Notes: generated by a model from the letters alone, not told the origin. Counted from the first letter of the stretch, positions 23,561-34,887 are shown. The stretch is 64,000 nucleotides of DNA from Elmis aenea (GCA_947652605.1 OX393576.1:53978966-54042965), one strand, 5' to 3'. Made by a program: numbers and translations.

Positions 23561-25657
23561 CGACTGATTTCCAATCGTGTGTTTTGGTCATTTGGAAAGT
23601 TTTTGAGCTTTTTGCCATTTGTATGGATAAAAGTGTAAATCTTTCCTCAAAATTGCTCTTATTGATTCAAGTGAGATTCCTAATGGGTCACTCTACTCTT
23701 AATTTTCACCCTCTATATTGGCAACATTTTGACAGTAAATATGTCTACAATCTACTTTTTTGTGTCCTTCATTAAATTGTACGCTCAAGGCATATGCGTA
23801 AGAATGTTAAATGTAAGTGATCTTTACATTAAATATTGACGAGTATTTCTATAGATAGAAAAAAATTGGGGAGTAACCCATTAACATGTGAAACCTAAAG
23901 ATCATCCAAATAAATGTATGTCATAAAACATGTATATTTGTAAATTTGTTGAAAAATTACCTAATAAATGGTTGGAATATTTAAGTGATGGGTTTATTAA
24001 AATATTAATTAAAAATCAATGATAAAAGGTTGTACAGTCGAAATGCTATACCATTTCAATGTTATAAATAAAAATAAAACGGTTATTGTTTCTGCGATAT
24101 TCGTTGTGCTCAAATTATTTTGATATAACTGGATAAGCTTAGCTATTATAATTTTAGTGTTAATTCATGCCAGAAAGTAAAAGTTGTTGGTGATAAAATA
24201 TTTGAGAGTGAAAAATACACCTTAAATCTCTGAAAAATGATTTAAGATACCCAACATTTTCAGTGCAAATACCAGTAATAAAATATTAGGCAATAATAGA
24301 AAGATTGAGACACTTGAAACTTCTTTGACATTTCTTTTATTGTCAAGTCTGTTGAATTATATCGAATATATTGACTTCCAGAGATACATGTTTTCGCGAA
24401 TTCACCCAATACGTTATGACATGAAGCTCAAATATGAATATTTTTCAACAGAATCGTTTACGACATTTCTGTTTTTATAAATAGATTTAAAAATGGAACA
24501 ATTTTAATATCTTATAATAATGAAAACTGTGTGTCAGTTAGTAATCTAATATTCAAATTATTTTGTCATTCCTTGATTTATTTATGCCGCGTTGATTTTT
24601 CAGATTATAAAAAGGAAATTTTACACTAACATAAAACACTTTGATGGCAGGTTAAGTTGCTTTTTGCAGTATACATTATTAGATCATTTAAAAATATTTA
24701 CTATCACTATTCATTGGTTAGTTATTTTAAATTTTATGTGTTGTTACATGGCCTAATTTTAAATAAATACTGTTCAGTTTTTATTTCTTTATTTATTTTT
24801 GATATCTGATATATTAAAAACTGATTTACAGTTTTATGCGTTGTATATTCCCAAATATTTTAAAATAGAACAACGTTTAAACTCAACTCTAATGAGTAAA
24901 TCGTGACAACCGAGGATTTTTAAATCAGTACTCCAGCACTCCTGGACGGGCTTTTGTGATGCTGCATTGCTTTAAAAGTTAAACTTCAAATTAGCATGAG
25001 GACACTAGACTGGCAAGTTTTATGAAACATGGTTTGAAGAATTTTTTAAATTTTAGTTAAAACCAATCATATTTAGTTTCTAGGTAATAAAATCGCCTTA
25101 AATGTATCGTTATGAAGTTGTATGATCAATAATTATATTTTATAGTCTTAATATAGGTGCACTTACGTTCAGGTTTTGTTCCAAAAAAAATAACTTCACC
25201 TTGATATATACTCAAAGTGTCCTAAAAGTAACGATTTTAATTAATTACACAGAACACTGGAAGTAACTTTGCAATCTATACTATCTAAAGCCTAGCTTGA
25301 AACATACTACGCTATAAAAATAGTAATGTTATTAATAGCAAGCAAATATATCTAGCTTCATTTAATGGTTTATATAAAACTGACAGTTTCGCTATTTGGA
25401 AAGCTGTTTTGTTTATTTAGCATTTATTTACTTATTGACAAGAAAAATGTTACAAGAACGTCTATATATAAAATAATGTAATTTACAAATTTCCAGAGTT
25501 TCGTGTGTGTCAGAGTTAAATTATTTTTGTTATTATATTGTGGCCATTTTATGTCACAATTAATTGTCGAAAAGAATATTCTTAGCAATACATTGCTAAA
25601 TCAACACATTCAAGCTTTAAAAAAAAAATTGTAAATTAAAAATTCGTCCTCATTATA
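23561..25657. other. Gene-free AT-rich sequence
   Basis: About 2.1 kb in which I see no gene, bounded transposon or tandem repeat. Confidence 0.45.
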
Positions 25658-26281
25658 CAGGGTGTGTAAAAATTGGCGGAAGGGCTACACGGGGCGATGT
25701 TCTTCGTAAAATTCTAAGTCGAAAATCTTAATACGAAAATGTTGTACCACGCTTGCTGTGTCTGCAAGAGGTCCTCAAAGCTTTGACATTTAGTCCTTTA
25801 ATAGGCGTTATTATTTAATACTTGCAAATGAAAAAGCTGCAATTTGGAATAAAAATAGATTTCGAATAGTATTTTTTCCTAGATATTGTGTTCTTCCTTT
25901 CAAAAATTGGTGTTGAAAATATGTAAATCACTGATTTGAATGACAGTAATACATATGGCAACATTGTCCTTAGCTGTCATCTCTGTTTTTCGCGTAATTA
26001 TTTCTTGTTTGTGTTTTACGATACCCAAAAGTTTGCAGCTATGTTTACGAACTGAAGGCTTTCAGTTCGAACAAAAAATGTAAATACCTAAGTAAAAATT
26101 GCTGATAAAAAAATGTCCAAACGCAAATCAATGTATGCAATGTTGCCAATTTTTTTTTCTTTAAATGGTTCCTGAGGTCATAGGAAGCATGGTACAACAT
26201 TTTCGTATTAAGATTTTCGACTTAGAATTTTACGAAGAACATCGCTTCGTGTAGCCCTTTCGCCAATTTTTACACACCCTG
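25658..26281. mobile_element. CAGGGTG-type MITE with ~100-bp TIRs
   Basis: A 624-bp element whose left arm (CAGGGTGTGTAAAAATTGGC, GGGCTACACGGGGCGATGTT, CGAAAATCTTAATACGAAAA) is repeated inverted on the right, ending CCAATTTTTACACACCCTG. A TA dinucleotide flanks each end (25656-25657 and 26282-26283), as in Tc1/mariner-type insertions. The arms match for about 95 bp with few differences. The interior is non-coding. Confidence 0.9.
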
Positions 26282-26865
26282 TATATAAAAATAAATATAC
26301 CATCTCTTTTTGTAAATTTAAATTAAAAAAATCTATTTTTGTAACGGGATACAAGGTTTAAATTAGGATCATAAAATTTAAGCTATTAAAGTTTCTACAC
26401 ATGTGCATCGGTTTATCTATATTTAATATTTACTTGATGACATTGGTTTCTCCTGTTTCTTGATTAGGTTAAATTAAACTATGGTTTGCTGGTCTCTAAC
26501 AGGTTAATTTTTATTTTTTATTTATTAAAACGTCTTACATGTTTCGCTGAACGATATTTTTTCAGCATCCTTAGGGCTAAAAAGTGTATTTTATCACACA
26601 CAAAAAATTTATTACAATTAGTTTACAAAGTAATTTACTTTAAGCTAAAATTTAAATTAATTCTTTACTTACTTACAAGTTTGAAGATGATGCAAAATAA
26701 TTTTTGATATTGTTGAATATTGATACTGTTAAAGTTGAAATTGATAATATTTCCGTCTATTTCAACTTTAACAATATTTTTCAACATTATCAACATTTAA
26801 CAGTATCAATATTTCAACAAAATCAAAAATAATGTTTCATCATCATTGAAACTTGTAAGTATAAT

Positions 26866-27142
26866 TGTTGCGTATCGTATGACCAAGTGTGGCTGGTAGA
26901 CTGTTTGCGTTGTTAATAAAAGAGATCGAAGGTTCAATAAAATATTTTTATTTGATACAACTTAAAGAAACCTTAAACCTAATACAATCAAACACAAGCA
27001 ACTGCTTTTACTGCCTTTCTCTGCGGCGTTCTTGCGTGGACTCGTCTTTTTGGTGCCAAGCGACCCCCACTACTGCTCACGGCCGCAGACAGCACAAACC
27101 GTCTTTGAACGAAGCTACGCAGTATTAAACTTACAACGAACA
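26866..27142 (-). repeat. BEL/Pao 3' LTR
   Basis: A 277-bp long terminal repeat, TG...CA, starting TGTTGCGTATCG on the plus strand and ending ACAACGAACA. It reads the same as the copy at 32993-33269 throughout, and both are 277 bp. The 79-codon plus-strand open frame contained in both LTRs is incidental. Confidence 0.95.
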
Positions 27143-27144
27143 TA

Positions 27145-27155
27145 CCGCCCCCCTT
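27145..27155 (-). other. Polypurine tract of the BEL element
   Basis: On the minus strand AAGGGGGGCGG lies 2 bp before the 3' LTR. This is where plus-strand synthesis is primed in LTR retrotransposons. Assignment is by position and composition. Confidence 0.8.
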
Positions 27156-27261
27156 GAATTATATAAATAATTCGAAACAAAAACAAAAAAGAAAGGCGGC
27201 TTACGAACAAAACATTTTGAAATTAACAATACAATAGTCCATCAACTGTTTGTAATAAATG

Positions 27262-30200
27262 TTAATTCCTGTCATTAGGCACTTCCAAGGGTAAAACACA
27301 TAACTTTGCAGCTGCACGCTTTATAACACCATCGGCTACGCGCACAGACACAACCCTTGTGACACCATCTTTACCAATATGACAGTCACATACGCGGCCA
27401 AGCTTCCATTTATACGGCGGTAAATTGTCATCTTTAATGACGACCATCGCATCACGTTTTAATAGCTCTTCCTGTTCTCTTTTCCATCTGGTTCGCTGCT
27501 GCAACTCAGAGACATATTCTTTCGCCCAACGACTCCAAAAATGTTGTTGAGCTTGTTGAACGCGTTGAAACGTCGACAGCTTGTTCATTGGTAAATGATT
27601 TAACGACGGATCAGGTAAAGACATCATTGAGGTTCCAATAATAAAATGACCTGGGGTTAAGGGTGATAAATCGGATGGATCATTAGTGAGTGGACACAGA
27701 GGACGCGAATTAAGTATTGCCTCGATCTGTATAATAATAGTATTTAATTCCTCAAACGTAAGAATATCATTAACTAAAATTCGCTTTAAATGGAATTTGG
27801 CAGACTTGATTCCCGCCTCCCACAGGCCTCCAAAGTGAGGAGAATGGGATGGTAAAAAATGCCATTCGACACCATCACTACATTTCGAAATCTTAATTGA
27901 ATTTTGATTTGAAGTCTCATTCAAAAATTTACCTAACTCAATTAATTCAGAGTTTGCCCCCACGAAGTTCGTACCGTTATCTGAATATATTTTACAGGGA
28001 CGCCCTCTCCTCGCAACAAATCGCCGAAAAGTCGCTAAAAAGGCTTCGGTACTTAAATTTGATACAAGCTCAAGATGGACCGCCTTTGTCGCGAAACATA
28101 TGAACAGGCACAAATAAGCTTTAGAAATTTTGCAACCACGCCCTTTTCTGTCTTTAACCTTAAAAGGTCCTGCGAAATCCACGCCGCAATTTTCAAAAAT
28201 TCTTGAAATTGTCGCACGGGTAAACGGTAAATTACCCATTATGTAATTAACATCGGCTGGCTTTGCTCTAAAGCACCTAATACATTTTCGTATAACACTT
28301 CTCACGGCATTTCTACCCGCAATTGGCCAAAATTTTTCACGTAAAGACGCTAATGTACCTTGTGAACCTGCGTGCATTAAGCGCAAATGTTCATTTTCAA
28401 TAATTAAAATAGTCAATCGATGTTTTGCAGGAAGTACATAAGGATGTTTTTTATCCTCAGGATAATTCGTATTGTTTAACCGCCCTCCAACTCGAATAAT
28501 GCCATTGTCTAAAAATGGGTGTAAAGACAAGAGTTTACTCGTGTTTTTAATGTAACCGCTTTTCTCCAAATCCGTTATTTCCTGTTTAAACGTCTGGTAT
28601 TGACATATTTTTATTAATACTCGTAGTGAAATTTGCATTTCGGTCGGCGTTACGTTACCGAGAATTCGCGATTTTTTGGAAATAGAACAATTTGTTCTAA
28701 ATCTTAAGCAATAAGAAACAACTCGTAGTAATTTTTGCAATTCTGAATATCTATCCCATAAATTAAATTCAAAATTCTCGTGTACCAATAAAGTACAAGA
28801 TGTAGATTTTAATTCTGGTAAGTTCGTTTTCATGTCAAAATCGTTGTTTTCGCCGTTATTAAATATTGTATCATTTAAGAGCCAAGGTGGTCCTTGCCAC
28901 CACGAAGTGGTATTTATTATATCGGGAGGACTTAAGCCTCGCGTCAAATAATCAGCAGGATTGTCTTTCGATACTACGTGCCGCCACTGTTTTGCCTCCG
29001 TAAGCGCTTGTATTCGTGCAACGCGATTCGCTACGAATGTTTTTAAAATATTTGGCGGCGAATTTAACCATGCCAAGACAATGGTGGAATCGGTCCACAT
29101 ATTTACTGAATCAAATTTAATATCATAACAAGACGTCACCTTTTTTATCAATTTTGCCAACATTACGGCTGCACACAATTCCAGTCGCGGTATCGTTGTT
29201 GTTTTCAGAGGTGCTACTTTACTTTTTGCGCATAAAAGTTTTGAATAAATATTACCTTCTGGATCTATGCTACGCACGTATATACATGTTCCGAAAGCCT
29301 TCGACGAAGCGTCGGCAAATCCGTGAATTTCAATTAATTTAGCAACTGAACAAATTACTGGACGAGGTATTCTTACTTCGTTTAATTTCGACAAATCCTG
29401 TCTAAACCTGGCCCAAAATTGTCCTAACTCTTCTGGGATTACTTTATCCCAATCTACCGTTATTTGCCATAAAGACTGCATAAATATCTTAGCCACGACA
29501 ATGCATGGCGCTAAGAGTCCCAATGGGTCAAATAATTTTGCTATATCAGATAGAACTATGCGTTTAGTTATAGATTTATCATACACGTTATTGATATCAT
29601 ATCTTAAAATATCATCTTCAAAATTCCAAGTTAAACCGAGTGTTTTTATGCTATCGTCACCGAATGACAACAAATGCGCAACTGAATCCGATTTGTCAAC
29701 ATTTTCGATTATTTTAGGCTCATTGGATGACCATTTTCGAAGATCGAATCCACCTGAACTTAAAATTTCTGTAATTTGTGATCGCAATTCGATCGTCTTT
29801 TCAACGGACATTGCTCCTGTTACGAGATCGTCAACGTAAATATCTGTTTTTATTCGTTGCGACGCGTCTGGATAAATATCGCAAAACTCATCAGATAGTA
29901 TAAACAACGGTCTAATTGCCAAAAAGGAACCCGATGCCGTACCGTAAGTTACGGTATTTAATTCGTAATGCGAAATCGGCTCGTTTATATCGAAACGCCA
30001 CAAGACACGTTGGTAAGTTCTGTCTTCCGGCTTTACTTTGACTTGTCGATACATTCTCTCTATATCGCTACAAATAACGTATTGATGTTGTCTAAATCGT
30101 AGCAAAATCGTAAATAAATCATTTTGTAATACTGGCCCTATCATTTCTATGTCGTTTCGTGAGAGTCCAGAATCAGTTTTAGCGGACGCATCAAAAACGA

Positions 30201-31161
30201 CGCGCAGTTTTGTCGTTAAACTGTTTGACTTTAGGACGCCGTGATGAGGTAAATAATACCCGTGTTGATCAAGAGTTTTTATATCGTTTATTTCCGACAT
30301 ATGTCCCAAAGAGATATATTCCCGCATGAAATTTGCATATTGCGTTTTTAATTCGTTGTTTTTAGCTAGTTTATTTTCCAAAACGCAATATCTCTTTAAA
30401 GCATTTTCATAAGAATCGCCTAGTTTTGCCGTTGATTGTTTAAATGGAATATTCACCGCGAAATGACCATTTAAATTGCGTTCGAAATTATTTAAAAAAT
30501 GATTTTCGCAATCATTTTCTTCTTGGCTCAAAGCTTTGTTTTCCGAAATTTCTTCGATTTCCCAGAACCGTTTAATCGAATTATCTAGTTCAATCGTGCT
30601 TAACATACAAGTCGTCCTTTTTGAATCTTTAACATACGTATTACCGCCTATTATCCATCCTAATAACGTTTTTTGTAAGACGGGATAATTTTTTCCCAAT
30701 TTTATTTGTTCATTGCAAATCAGTTCCCAAAAGACTTGTGCTCCAATAAGCATGTCAACATTTCCAGGCTTGTCAAAATTTGGATCAGCTAATTTAACGT
30801 TTGGCAATTTATATCTTATATTAATAGGAACTGACGGTATTGAATCGCTAATTTTAGGAATAACTAAACATTTTATAGAATTTTCAAATATTTTCGCGTT
30901 CGCATTAATTGTTATATTTACGTAATGAGTTATTTTAGATTCGCTTTCGTTAATTCCCGAAACGGAATAATTCATGGCGATTTTTCGCAATCCTAATAGA
31001 TCACAAAGGTCACTTGTAATAAAATTTGACTGAGATCCGTTGTCCAGTAATATTCTACATTTTTTAGGTTTATCGTTCTTATCGAAAACTTCAACAATAG
31101 CAGTTGAAAGCAAAACATAATACTTTGGTTTATGAAAATATTCGGTATTGGTTGTCGTCAT
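27262..31161 (-). CDS. pol: BEL/Pao Pol polyprotein (protease, RT, RNase H, integrase)
   Basis: An open frame of 1299 residues from the first Met; the same frame is open back to the stop at 31273-31275, so the Met is probably not a natural start and the product would normally be a Gag-Pol fusion. In order: aspartic protease with LLDNGSQSNFI (Asp 40); reverse transcriptase with RVVFDASAKT and YVDD at 442-445; RNase H with FADAS, RLELCAA and WTDST; the zinc-binding HHCC region (ENEHLRLMHAG, CIRCFRAK); integrase core with Asp 995 (GVDFAGPF), Asp 1061 (SDNGTNF) and Glu 1115 (GLWEAGIKSAK); and a C-terminal region of the kind that follows integrase in BEL/Pao elements. All catalytic residues are visible, so the enzymes may be intact. 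They act in cytoplasmic virus-like particles to copy and integrate the element. Confidence 0.95.
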   Translation of the reverse strand: MTTTNTEYFHKPKYYVLLSTAIVEVFDKNDKPKKCRILLDNGSQSNFITSDLCDLLGLRKIAMNYSVSGINESESKITHYVNITINANAKIFENSIKCLVIPKISDSIPSVPINIRYKLPNVKLADPNFDKPGNVDMLIGAQVFWELICNEQIKLGKNYPVLQKTLLGWIIGGNTYVKDSKRTTCMLSTIELDNSIKRFWEIEEISENKALSQEENDCENHFLNNFERNLNGHFAVNIPFKQSTAKLGDSYENALKRYCVLENKLAKNNELKTQYANFMREYISLGHMSEINDIKTLDQHGYYLPHHGVLKSNSLTTKLRVVFDASAKTDSGLSRNDIEMIGPVLQNDLFTILLRFRQHQYVICSDIERMYRQVKVKPEDRTYQRVLWRFDINEPISHYELNTVTYGTASGSFLAIRPLFILSDEFCDIYPDASQRIKTDIYVDDLVTGAMSVEKTIELRSQITEILSSGGFDLRKWSSNEPKIIENVDKSDSVAHLLSFGDDSIKTLGLTWNFEDDILRYDINNVYDKSITKRIVLSDIAKLFDPLGLLAPCIVVAKIFMQSLWQITVDWDKVIPEELGQFWARFRQDLSKLNEVRIPRPVICSVAKLIEIHGFADASSKAFGTCIYVRSIDPEGNIYSKLLCAKSKVAPLKTTTIPRLELCAAVMLAKLIKKVTSCYDIKFDSVNMWTDSTIVLAWLNSPPNILKTFVANRVARIQALTEAKQWRHVVSKDNPADYLTRGLSPPDIINTTSWWQGPPWLLNDTIFNNGENNDFDMKTNLPELKSTSCTLLVHENFEFNLWDRYSELQKLLRVVSYCLRFRTNCSISKKSRILGNVTPTEMQISLRVLIKICQYQTFKQEITDLEKSGYIKNTSKLLSLHPFLDNGIIRVGGRLNNTNYPEDKKHPYVLPAKHRLTILIIENEHLRLMHAGSQGTLASLREKFWPIAGRNAVRSVIRKCIRCFRAKPADVNYIMGNLPFTRATISRIFENCGVDFAGPFKVKDRKGRGCKISKAYLCLFICFATKAVHLELVSNLSTEAFLATFRRFVARRGRPCKIYSDNGTNFVGANSELIELGKFLNETSNQNSIKISKCSDGVEWHFLPSHSPHFGGLWEAGIKSAKFHLKRILVNDILTFEELNTIIIQIEAILNSRPLCPLTNDPSDLSPLTPGHFIIGTSMMSLPDPSLNHLPMNKLSTFQRVQQAQQHFWSRWAKEYVSELQQRTRWKREQEELLKRDAMVVIKDDNLPPYKWKLGRVCDCHIGKDGVTRVVSVRVADGVIKRAAAKLCVLPLEVPNDRN

Positions 31162-31360
31162 TGATATTTGTTTTTCGGTGTTTTCATTAGAATTCGTTTT
31201 ATCGACTTCACTACTTAAATGTAGTAAAGTATTATGTGGTTTATTGCATTGTTTGCAATATCCGCGTTTACATTATTTTATAAAATGTCCCGGTCTAAGA
31301 CAATTTACGCATAATTTTCGTTTTTTAATCTCTTCAACTCGAGACGACACGTCTAGATTT

Positions 31361-32461
31361 TCAAAAAGATTCACACCAATAAATCGGATGTTGCTTGTAG
31401 CAATAGCAACACTTTTCGGTATGTGAAACAACAAAAGTTTTACTCGAATTATAGTTTTTCGGGTTATTTTCGAATTTGTGTTTTGACACCTTATGGTCAG
31501 CGATTGTTGAATTATTTGCTTGCGAAATGGTTTCTAAAACTGTGCATCTGTGCTTCAAAAATGTGGTCATATCGACCAAGGTAGGAAGCTTTCCTTGGAA
31601 ATTTGTACCTTCCCAATCGCGTAAGGTTATTGAATCTAATTTGGTCGTTATTATGTAAATAATTAACGTATCCCAATTTTTAGTAGGCTGGCTTAATGCC
31701 TCCAAAGCGCGCAAATGTTTATTGACTCCATCTAAAAGACATCTTAATTTTACGGATGATTCTTTAGGTACAGATGGTAAATTAAATAACGCATGCACAT
31801 GTTTTTGTACGGCTAAACGCTCATTTTCAAATCTATCGCAAAGTAATTTCCATGCGACGGCATAATTATTCGCCGAAATTTCTAACGGACGTATTACTTC
31901 GCTAGCTTCACCGCGACAACTTGAACGTAAATAGTGAAATTTCTGTATATCACTCAGATCTTTATTATCGTTAATTAAAGAATTAAATGTGTCACGAAAT
32001 TCGTACCATTTTTCGTATGCACCGCTGAACGTTGTTAACTGGATTTGCGGTAACTTTACAAAATTCGAATTACTTTGCGGTAATAAACCCTGCGTATTCG
32101 ATACAGAAGTCGGTCCACTCTGATGTGGCTGCTCAACAACTTTGTATTTATCAACAAAGGCTTTATATTGCCCGATTAAACTAAAATACGTACTATCAAA
32201 AGATTCGCGTTCTTGTAAATTTCTCTCGCTTTCAGGTGAATCCATTAAAATTTCAATCTCGCATTGTATATCGTCAAATTCTTTATTTAGAGGAGAAATG
32301 GACAAAAGTCTTTGTTCTACTTCGTTTACGATTTCTTTCGTAACATCAAAATCCGCACTGGCGTTAATTTGTGAATATATATTATTTAAATGATTTTTTG
32401 CTAATGTTAATTTCGATTTAATCGCACCGCGTTTATACGTTAGAGGTTTTATTTGATCCAT
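31361..32461 (-). CDS. gag: BEL/Pao Gag, C-terminus disrupted
   Basis: Gag capsid-type protein. I chose the Met at 32461 (MDQIKPLTYKRG) because the 11 residues that could precede it do not look Gag-like. Central features are the QLTTFSGAYEKWYEFRDTF motif typical of BEL/Pao and related capsids, FHYLRSSCRGEASEVIRP after it, and a first zinc knuckle near the end (CYC...H....C spacing). The frame ends at a TGA (31361-31363) in the middle of the knuckle region. The following bases continue the expected Cys/His pattern in the neighbouring frame, which itself has a TAA at 31273-31275 where a residue preceding a knuckle Cys is expected. Two lesions therefore separate Gag from Pol. Gag would form the particle shell and bind RNA; this copy probably needs Gag supplied in trans. 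Confidence 0.9.
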   Translation of the reverse strand: MDQIKPLTYKRGAIKSKLTLAKNHLNNIYSQINASADFDVTKEIVNEVEQRLLSISPLNKEFDDIQCEIEILMDSPESERNLQERESFDSTYFSLIGQYKAFVDKYKVVEQPHQSGPTSVSNTQGLLPQSNSNFVKLPQIQLTTFSGAYEKWYEFRDTFNSLINDNKDLSDIQKFHYLRSSCRGEASEVIRPLEISANNYAVAWKLLCDRFENERLAVQKHVHALFNLPSVPKESSVKLRCLLDGVNKHLRALEALSQPTKNWDTLIIYIITTKLDSITLRDWEGTNFQGKLPTLVDMTTFLKHRCTVLETISQANNSTIADHKVSKHKFENNPKNYNSSKTFVVSHTEKCCYCYKQHPIYWCESF

Positions 32462-32974
32462 GGCGACAAACTCTAAAACGCACCTATCAAACAAAGAAAA
32501 TTTTCAAAATTTTGAAACAAATGTAATGACGTTTTCGACTAGCAAAACCTTTTAATATACTACAACATATAATTGTATATTCATCAACGTATTATTTTTG
32601 AACAAACGTAATTTTTTGTAATCAAATACTCATACAGATCGAAACAATGCATGAAAAAATGTAAAATGGTAAGTAGGAATATGAAGGAATAAATACGTTT
32701 AATAAGATGTCAGTGTGTCGGTACCTTGACCTTGCTGCCTTGTGATGTATGCCGCTTGCTGTCCCCGTTGTTCGCTCTCACTGGATGCCGGCTTCGATGC
32801 AGTAAACTTGCAGGAACACGTGCCCCTGGACGTTCTTCGTTCGGCTATCGCCTTTGTTTATCGTAGTTATCGTAATTATCGTAATTATTGTAATCATTGA
32901 TTGCACTATTCGTTTATCGTAGTTATCGTAATTGTCGTAATTATTGATTGTATTAGTTTTTTCTTTTAAGTTGT
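32462..32974 (-). other. BEL leader with ATCGTAATT repeats
   Basis: Untranslated leader between the primer-binding site and gag. On the plus strand 32863-32945 consists of repeated TATCGTAGTTATCGTAATTA units, a small minisatellite. No open frame of note. Confidence 0.7.
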
Positions 32975-32990
32975 ATCCGCGGAAGGACCA
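32975..32990 (-). other. Primer-binding site of the BEL element
   Basis: Two bases inside the 5' LTR the minus strand reads TGGTCCTTCCGCGGAT. TGG is the complement of a tRNA CCA end. The first nine bases would pair with a tRNA ending GAAGGACCA; from memory, insect tRNA-Tyr ends this way, but the upstream bases do not match fully, so the primer identity is left open. Confidence 0.65.
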
Positions 32991-32992
32991 AA

Positions 32993-33269
32993 TGTTGCGT
33001 ATCGTATGACCAAGTGTGGCTGGTAGACTGTTTGCGTTGTTAATAAAAGAGATCGAAGGTTCAATAAAATATTTTTATTTGATACAACTTAAAGAAACCT
33101 TAAACCTAATACAATCAAACACAAGCAACTGCTTTTACTGCCTTTCTCTGCGGCGTTCTTGCGTGGACTCGTCTTTTTGGTGCCAAGCGACCCCCACTAC
33201 TGCTCACGGCCGCAGACAGCACAAACCGTCTTTGAACGAAGCTACGCAGTATTAAACTTACAACGAACA
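32993..33269 (-). repeat. BEL/Pao 5' LTR
   Basis: A 277-bp LTR that reads the same as 26866-27142. In the element's orientation this is the promoter-bearing 5' LTR. A 5-bp ATAAT target duplication follows immediately on the plus strand (33270-33274). Confidence 0.95.
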
Positions 33270-33470
33270 ATAATTAAGAATTAATTTAAATTGTAGTTTA
33301 ATGTAAATTACTTTGTAAACTAATTTGTATTTTTTTTTTGTGTAGTAAAAAACACTTTTTAGCCCTGAGGATGCTGAAAAAATCTCGATTAACGAAACAT
33401 GTAGGACGTTTTAATAAGTAAAAAATAAAGATGAATCTGTTAGAAACCAGCAAACCATAGTTTAATTTAA

Positions 33471-34548
33471 TATTTACATTTAGGAATAAGATATTATTTA
33501 TCATATGTCCACATGACAAAGAAAAAACGCGATAAAGATCCATCTACCATAGCACGGTTGGCTAAAAACGGTTTTAAATCAAATTATTAGTATTTACAAC
33601 TTTATTTGACTTTGTAAGTGTAAAATTGAAGTTAGCTTTTCTTCGTTATATTCACAAAGTTTTGTCATTTAGGATCATATAAAGTTGCTATTAATTTTTT
33701 CTAATCCTTTTACAATTATGCTTAAATGTAATAGTGTGTCATTTGATGAACATAAGGAATGGGGTCGCCCAGCGTTTTTAGCTTCGTATTTTATTAACGA
33801 AAGGTAAAAAAGGCTATGCGTGCCTAATTATAAAATGTGGACTAAGAAAATTATCTTAGATATTTAATACCTTACTTTTTTACGTCTGTAAGCAAGTGTG
33901 ATAAGACAATTATTAAATCCCATAAACTAGTATAAGTATGTGTGTTTTTGCAAAACGACTTTTGGTTCAACCGGAAACGGATCCAACCCCAACTTTTTAT
34001 TTTTATTTAAAAATAAAATAAATATTTAAGATATAGAAAGACCTATTTTATAGTTTCACATTTTATTAGTAATTTGAATATAATCCATTGTCTGCACTTC
34101 TTCGTTGGACTTTGATTTTAGCATTAAGCAAGTACTGCTTAACAAAAATTATAATTTCAAATTCAATTCGTGCCGAAAAATGTGAAAGAGAGATTAATAC
34201 AAAAGTATTCACCGTTATCCGTTTACTTTCCGAAATTACTTTATAATTTGTTAGTTGCTTTTAATTTTATACTATGAATATTTTGGCAGATCACTCTGCG
34301 ACAGTCAATTTAAGAATGTTTGCTTAGGCAATTTTTCAATTAGATTTAAATTGATCTTTCGTTATGAGGCAAATAACAAGTAAAGTAGCAAGTACAGGTT
34401 TTATACCAAATTATAATTTAACTATACATTTATTTATCAACCTTTTATGAATTACTACTATCCTGGACGATTAGTCAACAATATAGAAAGAGCCGTCCAA
34501 TTTAGATGAAAAGTATTTTGCTTATTATTATGAAAAGGGCGTAGGTTA
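33471..34548. other. Gene-free AT-rich sequence
   Basis: No supported gene or repeat boundary. Confidence 0.45.
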
Positions 34549-34800
34549 AGGTGGGGCACGTTGAAACACGAGATTTGTTTTTTGATAAAACTTTTTTAGT
34601 ATTTATTAAAACAAAACAAAAGGATATAAAAAAGATGGCATTTATTAATATACCTAATAAGTAGTTAAATAAATGCTTGTTAAAAAACCAAATATAAGGA
34701 GTAAGCAGATATTTTGTAATAAATATCAAATGTTTCAAAGTGCCCCATGACTGGCGTTGGTTAAATACTCTTACTTTTCTCAAGGGGCACAATGAAACAC
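34549..34800. repeat. GGGGCAC...GAAAC repeat
   Basis: GGTGGGGCACGTTGAAACAC at the left, its inverted relative GTTTCAAAGTGCCCCATG at 34732-34749, and a direct relative GGGGCACAATGAAACAC at 34783-34799. The arrangement suggests a MITE with a repeated subterminal motif, but ends and target duplication were not resolved. Confidence 0.5.
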
Positions 34801-34887
34801 TCTTGTATTAAGGAAAATATTTAAAAAATATGTATTCATTTTGTTTTAGAACAACATTTAATTTTAAAAAGTAATGAAAAATATAAC

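Larger units (their letters stand above)
26866..33269 (-). mobile_element. BEL/Pao LTR retrotransposon, nearly complete
   Basis: A 6404-bp element read on the minus strand: 5' LTR 32993-33269, primer-binding site, gag 31361-32461, pol 27262 to about 31272, polypurine tract, 3' LTR 26866-27142. The target duplication is ATAAT (26861-26865 and 33270-33274); BEL/Pao elements commonly duplicate about 5 bp. The domain order protease-RT-RNase H-integrase is that of BEL/Pao. The two LTRs appear identical by eye, indicating recent insertion. Coding is interrupted only in the gag zinc-knuckle region (a frame change near 31361-31366 and a nonsense codon at 31273-31275). Confidence 0.95.
26469..33470. 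mobile_element. Foldback repeat interrupted by a BEL/Pao element
   Basis: AAATTAAACTATGGTTTGCT at 26471-26490 is answered by AGCAAACCATAGTTTAATTT ending near 33468. The two arms can be followed inwards, for example TAGTTTACAAAGTAATTTAC with its complement at 33302-33321. A second, inner palindrome occupies 26650-26860 (GATACTGTTAAAGTTGAAAT paired with TTTAACAGTATCAATATTTC). Removing the 6.4-kb retrotransposon and one copy of its target duplication leaves an element of about 590 bp with no coding capacity. It is older than the BEL insertion: the arms differ at many positions while the BEL LTRs look identical. Confidence 0.8.

Noticed and set aside
26889..27128. 79-codon open frame found identically at 26889-27128 and 33016-33255
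   Set aside because: It lies entirely within the two BEL LTRs and runs opposite to the element; its duplication is explained by the LTRs.
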